NCBI RefSeq assembly: GCF_001936115.1
Contig: NZ_MPDM01000003.1
Location: 386-64,385, forward strand
Length of the DNA: 64,000 nucleotides
DNA from: Boudabousia marimammalium
GTDB lineage: Bacteria; Actinomycetota; Actinomycetes; Actinomycetales; Actinomycetaceae
Reading direction: 5' to 3'
Shown: positions 18,886 to 27,433 of the stretch, piece after piece
How positions within the stretch are numbered: position 1 is the stretch's first letter
Layout of the letters: every line of letters starts with the position of its first letter
Notes under the pieces: generated by a model
What the model was told of the DNA's origin: nothing
Seen by the model: the letters and a program-made list of their open reading frames with translations, nothing else
The model's database searches: none
Program-made: the position numbers and the translations under genes

Positions 18886-19731
18886 ATGAGTTTGGTGGAT
18901 TTGAAATCGGTTTCTGAGCAGGCTCAGAAGCAGGGCGTCGGTCTTGGTGCCTTCAATGTGGTGCTACTAGATCATGCCGAACAGTTTGTTCGCGCCGCGG
19001 AACGCGCTGAGCTTCCGGTAGTTTTGCAGCTGAGTGAGAATGCCGTGAAATACCATGGCGCTTTTGAGCCTATCGCTGATGCTATCTTAGCTTGTGCGCG
19101 TGGCGCTGCAGTGCCGGTGGTGGCCCATTTGGATCACGCCGAGGATGTGGATTTGTGTCGCAAAGCCGTCGCGGCTGGTTTTACCTCCGTGATGTATGAC
19201 GGTTCGAAGCTCCCCGATCAGCTTAATCGTGACACGACGGCTAAGGTGGTCGACTTCTGTCATGCTGCTGGGCTTTCTGTAGAGGCAGAGCTGGGCGAAG
19301 TCGGTGGAAAGAACGGGGTGCATGATCCTTCGGCTCGTACCGATCCTGATGACGCCGCTAAGTTCGTTGCTGATACTGGGGTTGATTTGTTGGCTGTGGC
19401 GGTGGGTTCTTCGCATGCGATGACTACTCGCGGCGCAGAGCTAGACAATGCGCTGATTGCCGCTATCGCTTCTAAGGTCTCTGTACCCTTGGTGCTCCAC
19501 GGATCTTCTGGGGTGCCGGATGCCGGGATTATTTCCGCGATTGAGTCTGGGATGACCAAAATTAATGTTTCAACTCACCTCAATGTGCTCTTCACTAAGG
19601 CGGTTAGGGAATATCTGACCGCAGACTCTGAGGTTGTTGATCCGCGCAAGTATTTCCAAGCTGGTAATGCCGCGGTGTTCGACGAGGTGTACCGTTTACT
19701 GAAGATGTACAGCTTAACGAACGAAGGGTAG
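18886..19731 (+). CDS. Class II (zinc) fructose/tagatose-bisphosphate aldolase
   Basis: 281 residues, the short class IIA/GatY-KbaY-like size. Zinc and catalytic motifs are visible: AHLDHAEDVD, VEAELGEVGG and VLHGSSGVPD, with the phosphate-binding SGMTKINVST. It cleaves a ketose 1,6-bisphosphate to glyceraldehyde-3-P and dihydroxyacetone-P. Next to a sugar kinase and LNB/GNB phosphorylase, a tagatose-bisphosphate role (galactose or galactosamine breakdown) is as plausible as glycolytic fructose-bisphosphate aldolase. It runs straight into nadD. Confidence 0.88.
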   Translation: MSLVDLKSVSEQAQKQGVGLGAFNVVLLDHAEQFVRAAERAELPVVLQLSENAVKYHGAFEPIADAILACARGAAVPVVAHLDHAEDVDLCRKAVAAGFTSVMYDGSKLPDQLNRDTTAKVVDFCHAAGLSVEAELGEVGGKNGVHDPSARTDPDDAAKFVADTGVDLLAVAVGSSHAMTTRGAELDNALIAAIASKVSVPLVLHGSSGVPDAGIISAIESGMTKINVSTHLNVLFTKAVREYLTADSEVVDPRKYFQAGNAAVFDEVYRLLKMYSLTNEG

Positions 19732-19734
19732 CCT

Positions 19735-20367
19735 GTGAGAAAGCGCAGAATCGGGGTAATGGGTGGAACTTTTGATCCCATCCATCATGGACACTTGGTC
19801 GCCGCCTCAGGTGTCCAGTCGGCTTTCGATTTGGACGAAGTTATTTTCGTTCCTACTGCAGCGCAACCTTTTAAGAATGGGCGAACTGTAACCCCCGCTG
19901 AGCATCGCTACTTGATGACAGTGATTGCGACAGCATCCAACCCATCGTTTTCTGTCTCTCGAGTGGATATCGATCGGGGTGGGACTACCTACACCATCGA
20001 TACTCTCACGGACCTATTTGGAGACCGTACTGATGTGGAAGCCTTCTTCATTACAGGTGCGGATGCGCTCCGTCGCATTCTGGATTGGAAGGATGCTGAG
20101 AAGGTGTTGGAGATGGCTCATTTCGTGGGTGTTACCCGTCCGGGACACACTCTAGAAGTGCCTGAGGGCGTGGCGCAGCGCGTTTCACTGGTAGAGGTGC
20201 CGGCTATGGCCATTTCGTCTACTGATTGTAGGGAGCGTGTAGCTCACGGTGACCCGGTCTGGTACTTGGTTCCTGATGGGGTGGTGCAGTACATCATGAA
20301 GTATCGCTTATACAAGAATTCTCCTAGTCTGACAGCTACGGAGGCGTCTTTCTCTTTGTTGAACTGA
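19735..20367 (+). CDS. nadD: Nicotinate-nucleotide adenylyltransferase
   Basis: 210 residues. It catalyses nicotinate mononucleotide plus ATP to deamido-NAD, an essential NAD step. The nucleotidyltransferase motif [12 protein letters not shown] is near the N-terminus and the [10 protein letters not shown] motif near residue 162. The GTG start at 19735 has GAAGGG upstream, three bases after the aldolase stop, so it may be cotranscribed with the glycan genes. rsfS follows, the usual actinobacterial pair. Confidence 0.95.
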   Translation: MRKRRIGVMGGTFDPIHHGHLVAASGVQSAFDLDEVIFVPTAAQPFKNGRTVTPAEHRYLMTVIATASNPSFSVSRVDIDRGGTTYTIDTLTDLFGDRTDVEAFFITGADALRRILDWKDAEKVLEMAHFVGVTRPGHTLEVPEGVAQRVSLVEVPAMAISSTDCRERVAHGDPVWYLVPDGVVQYIMKYRLYKNSPSLTATEASFSLLN

Positions 20368-20423
20368 TACAATTCTATTGTTGTGAATGCGCGGTGCGCA
20401 CTTAAAGTATTTGAGAGGAAAAC

Positions 20424-20801
20424 GTGGGCGTTTCTGAGAAGGCTTATGAGATGGCGCAGACTGCTGCCCGAGCAGCTATCGAAAAAGGTGGAGTTGATCC
20501 GGTTGCTTTAGAGGTAGGCGGGCATGTCTTTTTGACTGACATCTTCTTGATTGTTTCCGGGGACTCTGAGCGCCAAGTGCGGGCGATAGCTGATGCTATC
20601 GATGATGCGATGGTTGAGAAAGGGATTCGTCCTTTGCGTAGGGAGGGTGCTGCACAAGGCCGCTGGGTTCTAATGGATTATGACTATTGTGTGGTGCATG
20701 TTTTCAATAGCGAAGACCGTGAGCACTACGATTTGGAACGACTTTGGGCCGATTGTCCAAAGGTCCAGCTTGATCTTCCGGAGGCTTCACTCGACTTGTG
20801 A
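20424..20801 (+). CDS. rsfS: Ribosomal silencing factor
   Basis: 125 residues from a GTG preceded by GAGAGGA. The Iojap/RsfS fold is clear: DIFLIVSGDSERQVRAIADA, then RREGAAQGRWVLMDYDYCVVHVF. It binds L14 and blocks 30S-50S joining during starvation. It is encoded directly after nadD and before tRNA-Ala. Confidence 0.95.
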   Translation: MGVSEKAYEMAQTAARAAIEKGGVDPVALEVGGHVFLTDIFLIVSGDSERQVRAIADAIDDAMVEKGIRPLRREGAAQGRWVLMDYDYCVVHVFNSEDREHYDLERLWADCPKVQLDLPEASLDL

Positions 20802-20822
20802 GACGCAACACCCTCGTTCGGT

Positions 20823-20851
20823 TTGAGTCAAGTCTACACATTGGGTATAGT
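20823..20851 (+). promoter_or_regulatory. Promoter of tRNA-Ala
   Basis: TTGAGT (20823-20828) and TATAGT (20846-20851) are separated by 17 bp and lie 29 bases before the tRNA. It is one of the best sigma-70-type promoters by eye in the window. Confidence 0.65.
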
Positions 20852-20880
20852 TTTCTTTCGTTGCACCTGATGGTTGCACG

Positions 20881-20955
20881 GGGCTATAGCGCAGTTGGTA
20901 GCGCGCTTCCATGGCATGGAAGAGGTCGGGGGTTCGATTCCCCCTAGCTCCACCA
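20881..20955 (+). tRNA. tRNA-Ala (anticodon GGC)
   Basis: A complete cloverleaf: acceptor GGGGCTA with TAGCTCC, D arm GCGC-AGTTGGTA-GCGC, anticodon arm CTTCC-ATGGCAT-GGAAG with anticodon GGC reading GCC, T arm GGGGG-TTCGATT-CCCCC, and encoded CCA at 20953-20955. Confidence 0.97.
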
Positions 20956-20963
20956 TAATAAGC

Positions 20964-21000
20964 TCCCTTGATTTAGGTTTTCCTAGATTGGGGATTTTTT
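20964..21000 (+). terminator. Terminator after tRNA-Ala
   Basis: An imperfect hairpin (TCCC and TTTAGG pairing with CCTAGAT and GGGGA around a TTTT loop) ends in a T6 run at 20995-21000. Confidence 0.55.
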
Positions 21001-21207
21001 GCTAGAGATACCTTTCCTGGTGGCTTTCGAGTCCTTAAGCGCGAAGGGCGCATATATTTGTTTGGTGGCTCGTTTCCTATTTCGTCATGATCTTGTCCCG
21101 AACTCGCTAGCAGTATTGTTGAAATATAGCGGTTTTGTAGCAATTGGTAGCCGTTTGAAGCACTGTTCTGAAGCAAATAGGGAGGGAGATATTTAAGCGG
21201 GTAGTGG

Positions 21208-22273
21208 ATGAGGATAGAAGCGAAGAACCGTAGTTTAGTTCGGTTACTGGCGTCTGCCTTTGTGGCCGCTGTCGCCTACGGTGACCCTAGTAACGTTGCC
21301 GCAAACCTAACTGCTGGTTTGCAATACGGTTAGTTGCTGGTGTGGGTGTTGGTGACGGCGAATATCATGGCTATGCTTTTCCAGTATTTGTCGGCGGAAC
21401 TGGGTATTGCGACAAATAAATCGCTTCCCGATATTCTTGGTGAGCACATGTCCGGAGGCCCTCGCATCGCGTATTGGATCCAAGCCGAACTGGTTGCTAT
21501 TGGCACTTATCTTGCCGAGGTTATTGGTGGCGCACTTGCCCGCTATCTGCTTTTTGACATCCCGCTTCTGCTTTCTGGGTTCATTACTTACGCAGTTTTG
21601 ATTGGTCTGCTCTTAATCCGTGACTATTCTGGAGCAGGCCGTTTCGGACAGACCATTACATTTATGCTAATCATCATCACCATTGGATTTGTACTGGGAC
21701 TTGTCTATGGGGACACAGATTGGATAGCGACCGCTAGAGGTTTGGTTCTACGTTCTGAAGGGCCCGAGTTGCTGGTTGCGTCCATGTTGGGTGCTACTGT
21801 TATGCCTCACGCGATTTATGCGTAATCTGCATTAGTTGCAAATCGCGATGAGGTCAATACTGAGGTTACTGCTCCAAGGTTGCTTCGTGCTACCAGACTG
21901 GATGTTTTTGTCTCTTTGGTGATTGCCGGTTCCGTCAATATCGCAATGCTATTGTTGGCTGCTGGTAACTTATCAGGGGTTGCAGGAACTGACTCTATCT
22001 AGGGTGCACATCGGGAGATCGCGACTGCTCTGGGCTCAGTAGTGGGGATAGCTTTTGAGATTGCGATAAACTCGACGTGGGCCTTGGTCAGGTGTTTCGT
22101 CGGTAGGTATTCCTTTCGCTCTAGTGCTACTGGTGAATCTGACTGTGAACCGGGAAATCATGGGGGAGTGCGTGAACCCAAAGAGGCTCACCGTGATTGC
22201 CCGGGTGATTGCGGGATTAGTTATCGCCTTGAATCTGGCCTTGATTCTGTTGCTGGCTTTTGGGATTGAGTGA
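21208..22273 (+). pseudogene. Decayed NRAMP-family Mn/Fe transporter (mntH remnant)
   Basis: Read in frame from ATG 21208, the translation matches MntH: VAYGDPSNVAANLTAGLQYG, then LLVWVLVTANIMAMLFQYLS and VMPHAIYA. Three in-frame stops interrupt it (TAG 21331, TAA 21823, TAG 22000). Near 22080 the alignment jumps over what should be several membrane helices, then continues in another frame as GIPFALVLLVNLTVNREIMG to the TGA at 22271-22273. Stops, deletion and frameshift together show an old loss of function. The intact ancestor imported manganese or iron by proton symport. It sits between tRNA-Ala and the HtaA surface-protein gene. Confidence 0.9.
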
Positions 22274-22371
22274 CGAGGAAGGGGCCGTTCACTAAAGTGA
22301 CAGTATTCGGCTAATGTCAGACCAAAGGCGCATATTTCTCCAAATCTGCACAGCTGTGGGTTATCTCATAC

Positions 22372-22404
22372 TGTCAGATAAATTTGCGATAGTGTCAGAT
22401 AAAT
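22372..22404 (+). promoter_or_regulatory. Direct repeat TGTCAGATAAAT, 21-bp period
   Basis: TGTCAGATAAAT occurs at 22372-22383 and 22393-22404, two helical turns apart, with a third partial copy TGTCAGA at 22315-22321. Such phased repeats are typical binding sites for an activator or response regulator on one face of DNA. They lie about 170 bases upstream of the HtaA-LRR-SLH gene. Confidence 0.4.
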
Positions 22405-22511
22405 CTTCTTATATGTTCTGAAAATACGCCATTCTTATCTTCTTAACTTGTTGCTACAGGCTTCAAATCTGTCGTATTTCTTGCTTGTGAGTCTTACCTG
22501 ATTCCATTAGG

Positions 22512-22530
22512 GTTGGTGAGGCTCGCCTAA
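22512..22530. promoter_or_regulatory. DtxR/IdeR-like iron box
   Basis: The 19 bases from 22512 match the actinobacterial DtxR/IdeR consensus TWAGGTWAGSCTWACCTWA at about 14 positions, including the core AGGCT and the right arm GCCTAA. It lies 40 bases before the start of a gene with haem-binding domains, which supports iron repression of that gene. Confidence 0.6.
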
Positions 22531-22570
22531 TATATGCAGGTGAGGCAGTGTTATAAACCTCGGAGGAAAT

Positions 22571-25483
22571 ATGCTCAAGAGATTCCGTTCAGTTGCCGGT
22601 GCGGCAGCATTAGTACTAGCCCTTGGGAGCTTTGCCACACCGGCGATAGCGCAAGCGGCTGACGATGATTTCACTCCCATTGCCGGAGCGATGAACTGGG
22701 ACTTTGTCACCAGTTTCCGCGACTATGTGGGAAGAACTCCCTGTACTGATGACAGCGCCAAGATTACTGGCTGTGAAGACAAGGATGGAGTGGATGTTCT
22801 AGCTAAGGGACATCAACTGCTATGGGGAATGTCGGCAGATAATGCCGTTATCAAGGTATCTGAGCCAGATTCTCAAATCAAGTTCTCAGGTACAGTTCAC
22901 TGGGTAAAGTATGGGGGCATCCTCGACGTAACCCTAGCTAACCCGACTATTGACCTAGCAAATAAGAAACTACTGGTGGACGTCGCTAATCAAGGCACGA
23001 TGGTCGACGAAACTCCGGTTAGTGAAACCCAGGCAATACTGGCGGACCTGAATGACCTGCAGATTGAAAAGCGGGACGGGTACCTTGTCGTTCACTCCAA
23101 GAAACCGGTTTTGACCGATCTGGCTACCAGAGCTTTCGGTTTCTACGGCGGACAGATTAGGCAGCCACTGGTAGCGGTGATCAAAGCTACTGAGCATGTG
23201 TCCGGGGCTGGCCTCCCGGAACCTGAACTTGCTGAGATTTTCCCGGGTGAATACGCCTCCGATGACGCGCCATTACTTTCCGATCCTGATGAGCCGGTTA
23301 AAGAAGTTGAGGTTCCTGATCCGGTTTTACGCCGCTGTATTATTGATGAACTTAAAGGGGAAGTGAACCTTCGAGAAGGTCTCCCGATCGTCAACAAGCA
23401 CATGGAGATGCTGCAGGCTTTCACATGCATTAATCCAAATAAGCCAGAAGCCGAGCAGGTAAAATCTCTGGAAGGTTTACAACATGCTAAAAACCTTTCC
23501 CGTCTGCGGGTCAACCGTAATAAGATCTCGGATCTTTCTCCTCTGAAGGGCCTTAAGAAGCTCGTAGACCTTGACGCAGGGTACAATGAACTTACCTCTT
23601 TGGCTGGACTTGAGGATTCACCGAAACTAACTAACCTTGCCGTTGAAAACAACCGGTTGACGAATCTTGATGGGCTGAAGAATCTTGCTTCGCTTACGAA
23701 ACTTGATGCTTACGAGAATGCGATTATTGACATCTCCGGGCTTCCTGAAGACTCAGAGAATCTGGAATCTGTCGATCTTAACCATAATAAGATTAATGAT
23801 ATTTCCGCTCTCGCAAAGGACCCATACCTGCGTCGGCTTAATCTGTCGCATAACAGGATTGTGGATCCATCACCGCTGGCAAATCTGCGAGTGATTGAAC
23901 GCGTAGATTTACGCCATAATTTTATTGAAGACTTTAGCTCTCTCACCAATTGGGAAGGCAAAGCAAACAATCTGCAGCAGGTGCGCCTAGACTTCAACAA
24001 GAATACTGATTTGAGCGCATTCGATTGGTTGGGCCGTAAGCTCAGGGTCAAAAAACCAGTGGAGATGAATCCAGAAGTACTCAAGTTTGAAGTGAAAATC
24101 GAGGGTGGTACCGCGGATGCGCAAGAGTACCCTGTAGGCGCGACTGTCTCCCTTACCGCGGACGCGCCCAGTGAGGACAAAGTCTTCGAAACCTGGGAGG
24201 CTGAAGGTGTGACTTTTGCTGATAAGACCGCCACCTCAACGTCTTTTGTGATGCCTGCAAAGCATGTTAAAGTCACGGCAGTTTTTGCTGATATCCCCGC
24301 ACCAGAAACACCTAACCAGGGCAAGTGCGAATCGCAGACAACCTATAGCGGCAACCTTAATTGGGGACTGAAATCATCTTTCCGTGATTACATCAAGAAG
24401 GGACCTGCCCGCGGGGCTTGGGAGCTTCTAGAAGGCGCTAGTGGAGAATTTGTCTTCCCCCTTGCAGATGGTCAAACTATAGATTTGGATGATTTTTCTG
24501 CCGTAAACTTCACCGGTAAGGTGCGCTTCACTGGTCATCACGGGCAGCTAGATTTGTCTGTTTCAGATCCTCAGATTGTGAAGCAGAACGAGCAGTGGAA
24601 ACTATCTTTGGTGGTTGCTTCAAAGCCATTGGGAGCCACTGAAGTTCCCGCTCCAAAGAGAATCGACTTCGCGAATCTGTCCGCGCCAGTAATCGAGAAT
24701 CAGCGGGTTTCGTTCAAAACAGTCACCCTTACCGATACTGCAGTGGAGCCCATGGGTGGCTTCTACGCTGCTGGTAAGGAACTAGACCCGTTGGCCTTCG
24801 AAATCGTGAAAACAACAGTAGAAAACTGTACTCCGGAGCCGAGTGTTGAGCCTTCTGTGGAAATGGTTTTGCATCGTGCCGAGGCGCCGGCTCCTGCAAA
24901 GAGCACGTTTAAGGATGTGTTTGTTTCGCGGATGTTTGCTGGTGAGATTGCTTGGATGGCGTCTGAGAATATTAGTACTGGTTATAAGGATGGGACTTAT
25001 GGTCCGTTGAAGTCGGTTAATCGTGATGCGATGGCTGCGTTCTTGTATCGTGCGGCTGGTAGCCCGGCCGTTGATATTTCTAAGCCTGCGTTTAAGGATG
25101 TGCCGAAGAATAATCAGTTCTTTAAGGAGATTGCTTGGATGCGTGCTTCTGGTATTTCCACCGGCTGGGATGATGGTACTTATCGTCCGTTGGCGCCGGT
25201 CAGTCGTGAGGCGATGGCAGCGTTCTTGTACCGGTTCTGTGACCAGATGCCTGATCAGTGTGCGTCGGCTATTAATCCCGATACTTTGGATGTTTCTAAC
25301 GCTAAGGTGTTCAAGGATGTGGCTGGGAGTCAGTTTGGTCGTGAGATTACTTGGTTGGCTGCGGCTAAGGTTTCTACTGGTTGGGATGATGGTACGTTCC
25401 ATCCTGGTGAGCCAATCCGTCGTGATGCGATGGCTGCGTTCTTGTACCGGCTGAAGCATAATCATTTAGCGCCAGCTAAGTAG
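22571..25483 (+). CDS. Surface protein: HtaA haem domains, leucine-rich repeats and SLH domains
   Basis: 970 residues with a signal peptide (about 1-30, cleavage after AIAQA). Order: HtaA domain 1 (35-225); six or seven internalin-type leucine-rich repeats (about 300-500, LxxLxxLxxLxNxI); an InlB B-repeat-like module (about 510-575); HtaA domain 2 (590-760); three SLH domains (about 780-965) for cell-wall attachment. Both HtaA domains keep the Ser-Tyr pair of SFRDY (S48/Y52, S603/Y607), where Tyr is the haem axial ligand in corynebacterial HtaA. Domain 2 has GHHG where domain 1 has KYGG, so the conserved His is missing from domain 1. It probably captures host haem or adheres to host protein. 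The ribosome site CGGAGGA and the DtxR-like box lie just upstream. Confidence 0.85.
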   Translation: MLKRFRSVAGAAALVLALGSFATPAIAQAADDDFTPIAGAMNWDFVTSFRDYVGRTPCTDDSAKITGCEDKDGVDVLAKGHQLLWGMSADNAVIKVSEPDSQIKFSGTVHWVKYGGILDVTLANPTIDLANKKLLVDVANQGTMVDETPVSETQAILADLNDLQIEKRDGYLVVHSKKPVLTDLATRAFGFYGGQIRQPLVAVIKATEHVSGAGLPEPELAEIFPGEYASDDAPLLSDPDEPVKEVEVPDPVLRRCIIDELKGEVNLREGLPIVNKHMEMLQAFTCINPNKPEAEQVKSLEGLQHAKNLSRLRVNRNKISDLSPLKGLKKLVDLDAGYNELTSLAGLEDSPKLTNLAVENNRLTNLDGLKNLASLTKLDAYENAIIDISGLPEDSENLESVDLNHNKINDISALAKDPYLRRLNLSHNRIVDPSPLANLRVIERVDLRHNFIEDFSSLTNWEGKANNLQQVRLDFNKNTDLSAFDWLGRKLRVKKPVEMNPEVLKFEVKIEGGTADAQEYPVGATVSLTADAPSEDKVFETWEAEGVTFADKTATSTSFVMPAKHVKVTAVFADIPAPETPNQGKCESQTTYSGNLNWGLKSSFRDYIKKGPARGAWELLEGASGEFVFPLADGQTIDLDDFSAVNFTGKVRFTGHHGQLDLSVSDPQIVKQNEQWKLSLVVASKPLGATEVPAPKRIDFANLSAPVIENQRVSFKTVTLTDTAVEPMGGFYAAGKELDPLAFEIVKTTVENCTPEPSVEPSVEMVLHRAEAPAPAKSTFKDVFVSRMFAGEIAWMASENISTGYKDGTYGPLKSVNRDAMAAFLYRAAGSPAVDISKPAFKDVPKNNQFFKEIAWMRASGISTGWDDGTYRPLAPVSREAMAAFLYRFCDQMPDQCASAINPDTLDVSNAKVFKDVAGSQFGREITWLAAAKVSTGWDDGTFHPGEPIRRDAMAAFLYRLKHNHLAPAK
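25022..25451 (+). repeat. Three SLH-encoding repeats with near-identical DNA
   Basis: The segment for DAMAAFLYR or EAMAAFLYR recurs almost unchanged at about 25023, 25206 and 25422 (core GCGATGGCTGCGTTCTTGTA). The SLH part uses T-ending codons (GGT, GAT, TCT) more than the HtaA/LRR part, which suggests it is a module shared or exchanged among genes. Confidence 0.6.
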
Positions 25484-25521
25484 GGGTTTCAGTGTCTGTC
25501 TAGGTGCGTTGATTTACCGGC

Positions 25522-25569
25522 TTTGGGGTCGGGGTGGGAAGGGTTATTCTTTCCGGCCCCGACCCCAAA
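25522..25569 (+). terminator. Terminator of the HtaA-LRR-SLH gene
   Basis: TTTGGGGTCGGGG (25522-25534) pairs exactly with CCCCGACCCCAAA (25557-25569), with an inner GGAA/TTCC stem. It lies about 40 bases after the stop codon. Confidence 0.8.
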
Positions 25570-25889
25570 CTAGTTCTTTGCTAGGTAAGTAATGCGCGTT
25601 CTCCTGCTGCGCACCGATCTTGCCAGCACGCCCTCGCCCTCGTCCCACGTGCTGCGGGCGGCTCAGAGAGCTCCGCTAGCAAGTCGTGCCGAGTTGGCAT
25701 CTACCACCATCGATACATTTCAAGCCATGCAGGGTTCGATACGCCTGTCTAGGCAAAACGCGATTACGGCCGCCAACAGTGGGGAAGAGGACACGAGGAG
25801 AGAGTGGAAAGTTAGATTGATGGCACAAAAACTTCTGTCCTCTCATCCGATAGCGGCAAGAGAAAACGACCAAAAGCGGGGCCAATAAC
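25570..25889. other. Gene-free stretch between the surface protein and guaB1
   Basis: About 320 bases, more GC-rich at its left end. A 98-codon open frame (25592-25888) has no ribosome site and no recognisable domain, so I do not call it. No tRNA or stable RNA fold was recognised. It may be a gene remnant. Confidence 0.35.
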
Positions 25890-27329
25890 TTACCAGGACT
25901 GGCTGACCGGTGCGCCTTCCTTGTATCCAGCGGCACTTTGAACTCCCACGATTGCTCGCTCTCGAAACTCGGCTTGATTCCGCGAACCGGCATAGGTGAA
26001 AGAAGAACGTACACCAGCGAGAATCCGGTCAATAATATCTTCCACAGATGGAGCTGAAGGGCTCAAATACATGCGCGAGGTACTAATTCCCTCCTCGAAA
26101 AGCAATTTCCGAGCGCGGTCAAAGCTATCGCTTTGCGCGTTCCTATTGGTAACAGCGCGACGCGAAGCCATTCCATAGTTTTCCTTGTACGGCTTGCCCT
26201 GACCATCAAGGACAATATCTCCCGGAGACTCATAGGTCCCTGCGAACCATGAACCAACCATCACATTTGAAGCACCTGCAGCCAACGCGAGGGCGACATC
26301 TCGAGGGTGCCTTACCCCACCATCAGCCCAGACATGCTTGCCCAGTGCATGAGCGCGCTGAGAGCACTCCAGCACAGCAGAGAACTGAGGGCGGCCAACC
26401 GCTGTGGCCATACGAGTAGTGCACATTGCGCCCGGGCCAATACCTACCTTTAAGATATCTGCACCTGCAGAGACTAAGTCATCAACTGCATCTGCAGTGA
26501 CGATATTACCGGCCACAATAGGAACAGTAATTCCGCTTGCTTTAATCGCCTGCAAAGCGTCAACCATTTTCCTTTGATGTCCGTGAGCAGTATCAACAAC
26601 TAGCACATCAACCCCAGCTGCGACCAGCTGCTCCGCCCGACCCGCCACGTCTCCGTTGATGCCCACAGCGGCGGCGATTCGTAGCTTTCCTGCTGAATCC
26701 ACATTTGGTTGATAGATAGTCGACCGAACACAACCCTTAGAGGTAAGTACCCCAACTAGGTGGTTCTCTTTATCTACGATAGCAGCGACGCCTAGACGCT
26801 CTTTGGTTAGCTCTGCGTAAGCCTCATCTGGAGAGATGCCTTCGGGTAGCGTTAGTGGATTGGGATCCATAATAGTGTGGAGTTGTGCGAAGTGGTCTAC
26901 GTTGTGTAAAGAGGATTCAGGAACCACACCAATCGGATGATTTTCCGCATCCACAACAATCACAGCTCGATGAGAACGTTTATGTATTAGCGACAATGCG
27001 GCAGTCACAGTGCAAGACTTATCTACCTTTACGGGAGTGTCATAGACAGTGCTGGCGGCTTTAACCTTGCCGACAGTTCTGGCTACGTAATCGGCGGGAA
27101 TATCTTGAGAAATACAAACTAGGCCGCCGCGGCGTGCTACGGTTTCCGCCATTCGTTTACCAGCCACTGCAGTCATATTTGCTACCACGATTGGCATGGT
27201 GGTACCGGTACCATCATCTGAGCTGAGATTTACATCGAAACGTGAAGGGATTTCAGAAAGAGAAGGGACCATGAAAATGTCGTCGTATGTCAGTTCATAC
27301 GGGGGAGTTATATCGTTAAGAAAGCGCAT
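25890..27329 (-). CDS. guaB1: GuaB1-type GMP reductase (IMP dehydrogenase-related)
   Basis: 479 residues with an IMPDH/GMPR (beta/alpha)8 barrel, two CBS domains inserted at about 95-205, and the active-site loop GIGPGAMCTTRM with the nucleophilic Cys. Actinobacteria carry this third IMPDH-like paralogue besides GuaB2 and GuaB3. In mycobacteria GuaB1 acts as a CBS-regulated GMP reductase, returning GMP to IMP in purine salvage. No other purine gene is adjacent; the nucleoside phosphorylase is 20 kb away. Divergent from the fucosidase gene. Confidence 0.85.
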   Translation of the reverse strand: MRFLNDITPPYELTYDDIFMVPSLSEIPSRFDVNLSSDDGTGTTMPIVVANMTAVAGKRMAETVARRGGLVCISQDIPADYVARTVGKVKAASTVYDTPVKVDKSCTVTAALSLIHKRSHRAVIVVDAENHPIGVVPESSLHNVDHFAQLHTIMDPNPLTLPEGISPDEAYAELTKERLGVAAIVDKENHLVGVLTSKGCVRSTIYQPNVDSAGKLRIAAAVGINGDVAGRAEQLVAAGVDVLVVDTAHGHQRKMVDALQAIKASGITVPIVAGNIVTADAVDDLVSAGADILKVGIGPGAMCTTRMATAVGRPQFSAVLECSQRAHALGKHVWADGGVRHPRDVALALAAGASNVMVGSWFAGTYESPGDIVLDGQGKPYKENYGMASRRAVTNRNAQSDSFDRARKLLFEEGISTSRMYLSPSAPSVEDIIDRILAGVRSSFTYAGSRNQAEFRERAIVGVQSAAGYKEGAPVSQSW

Positions 27330-27384
27330 ATTGCGCTATTTTACGCAGGTAATTCTGGTCTGTACACCTGACCAGACGTCTATC

Positions 27385-27433
27385 TTAGTTGATTGATAAT
27401 AGTCGCGCATTTGAGCAAGTTTTAATCAACTAA
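27385..27433. promoter_or_regulatory. Perfect 10-bp inverted repeat between guaB1 and the fucosidase gene
   Basis: TTAGTTGATT (27385-27394) and AATCAACTAA (27424-27433) are exact complements 29 bases apart. AATCAAC occurs again at 27461-27467. Widely spaced identical half-sites between divergent genes suggest a looping repressor or two operator half-sites, but no known regulator was matched. Confidence 0.4.

Noticed and set aside
20881-22273. Mobile element inserted at tRNA-Ala
   Set aside because: No integrase, no duplicated tRNA end and no terminal repeats; the neighbour is a decayed ordinary transporter gene.
24782-25465. Long antisense open frame opposite the SLH domains
   Set aside because: It mirrors the repeated codons of the SLH segment, has no ribosome site and encodes an Arg/Ile/Thr-rich low-complexity protein.
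25676-25760. tRNA-like GGGTTCGATAC segment on the strand opposite guaB1
   Set aside because: The flanking bases cannot form T, anticodon and acceptor stems together.
25592-25888. 98-codon open frame between the surface protein and guaB1
   Set aside because: No ribosome site, no recognisable domain, codon use unlike neighbours; kept only as a gene-free stretch.
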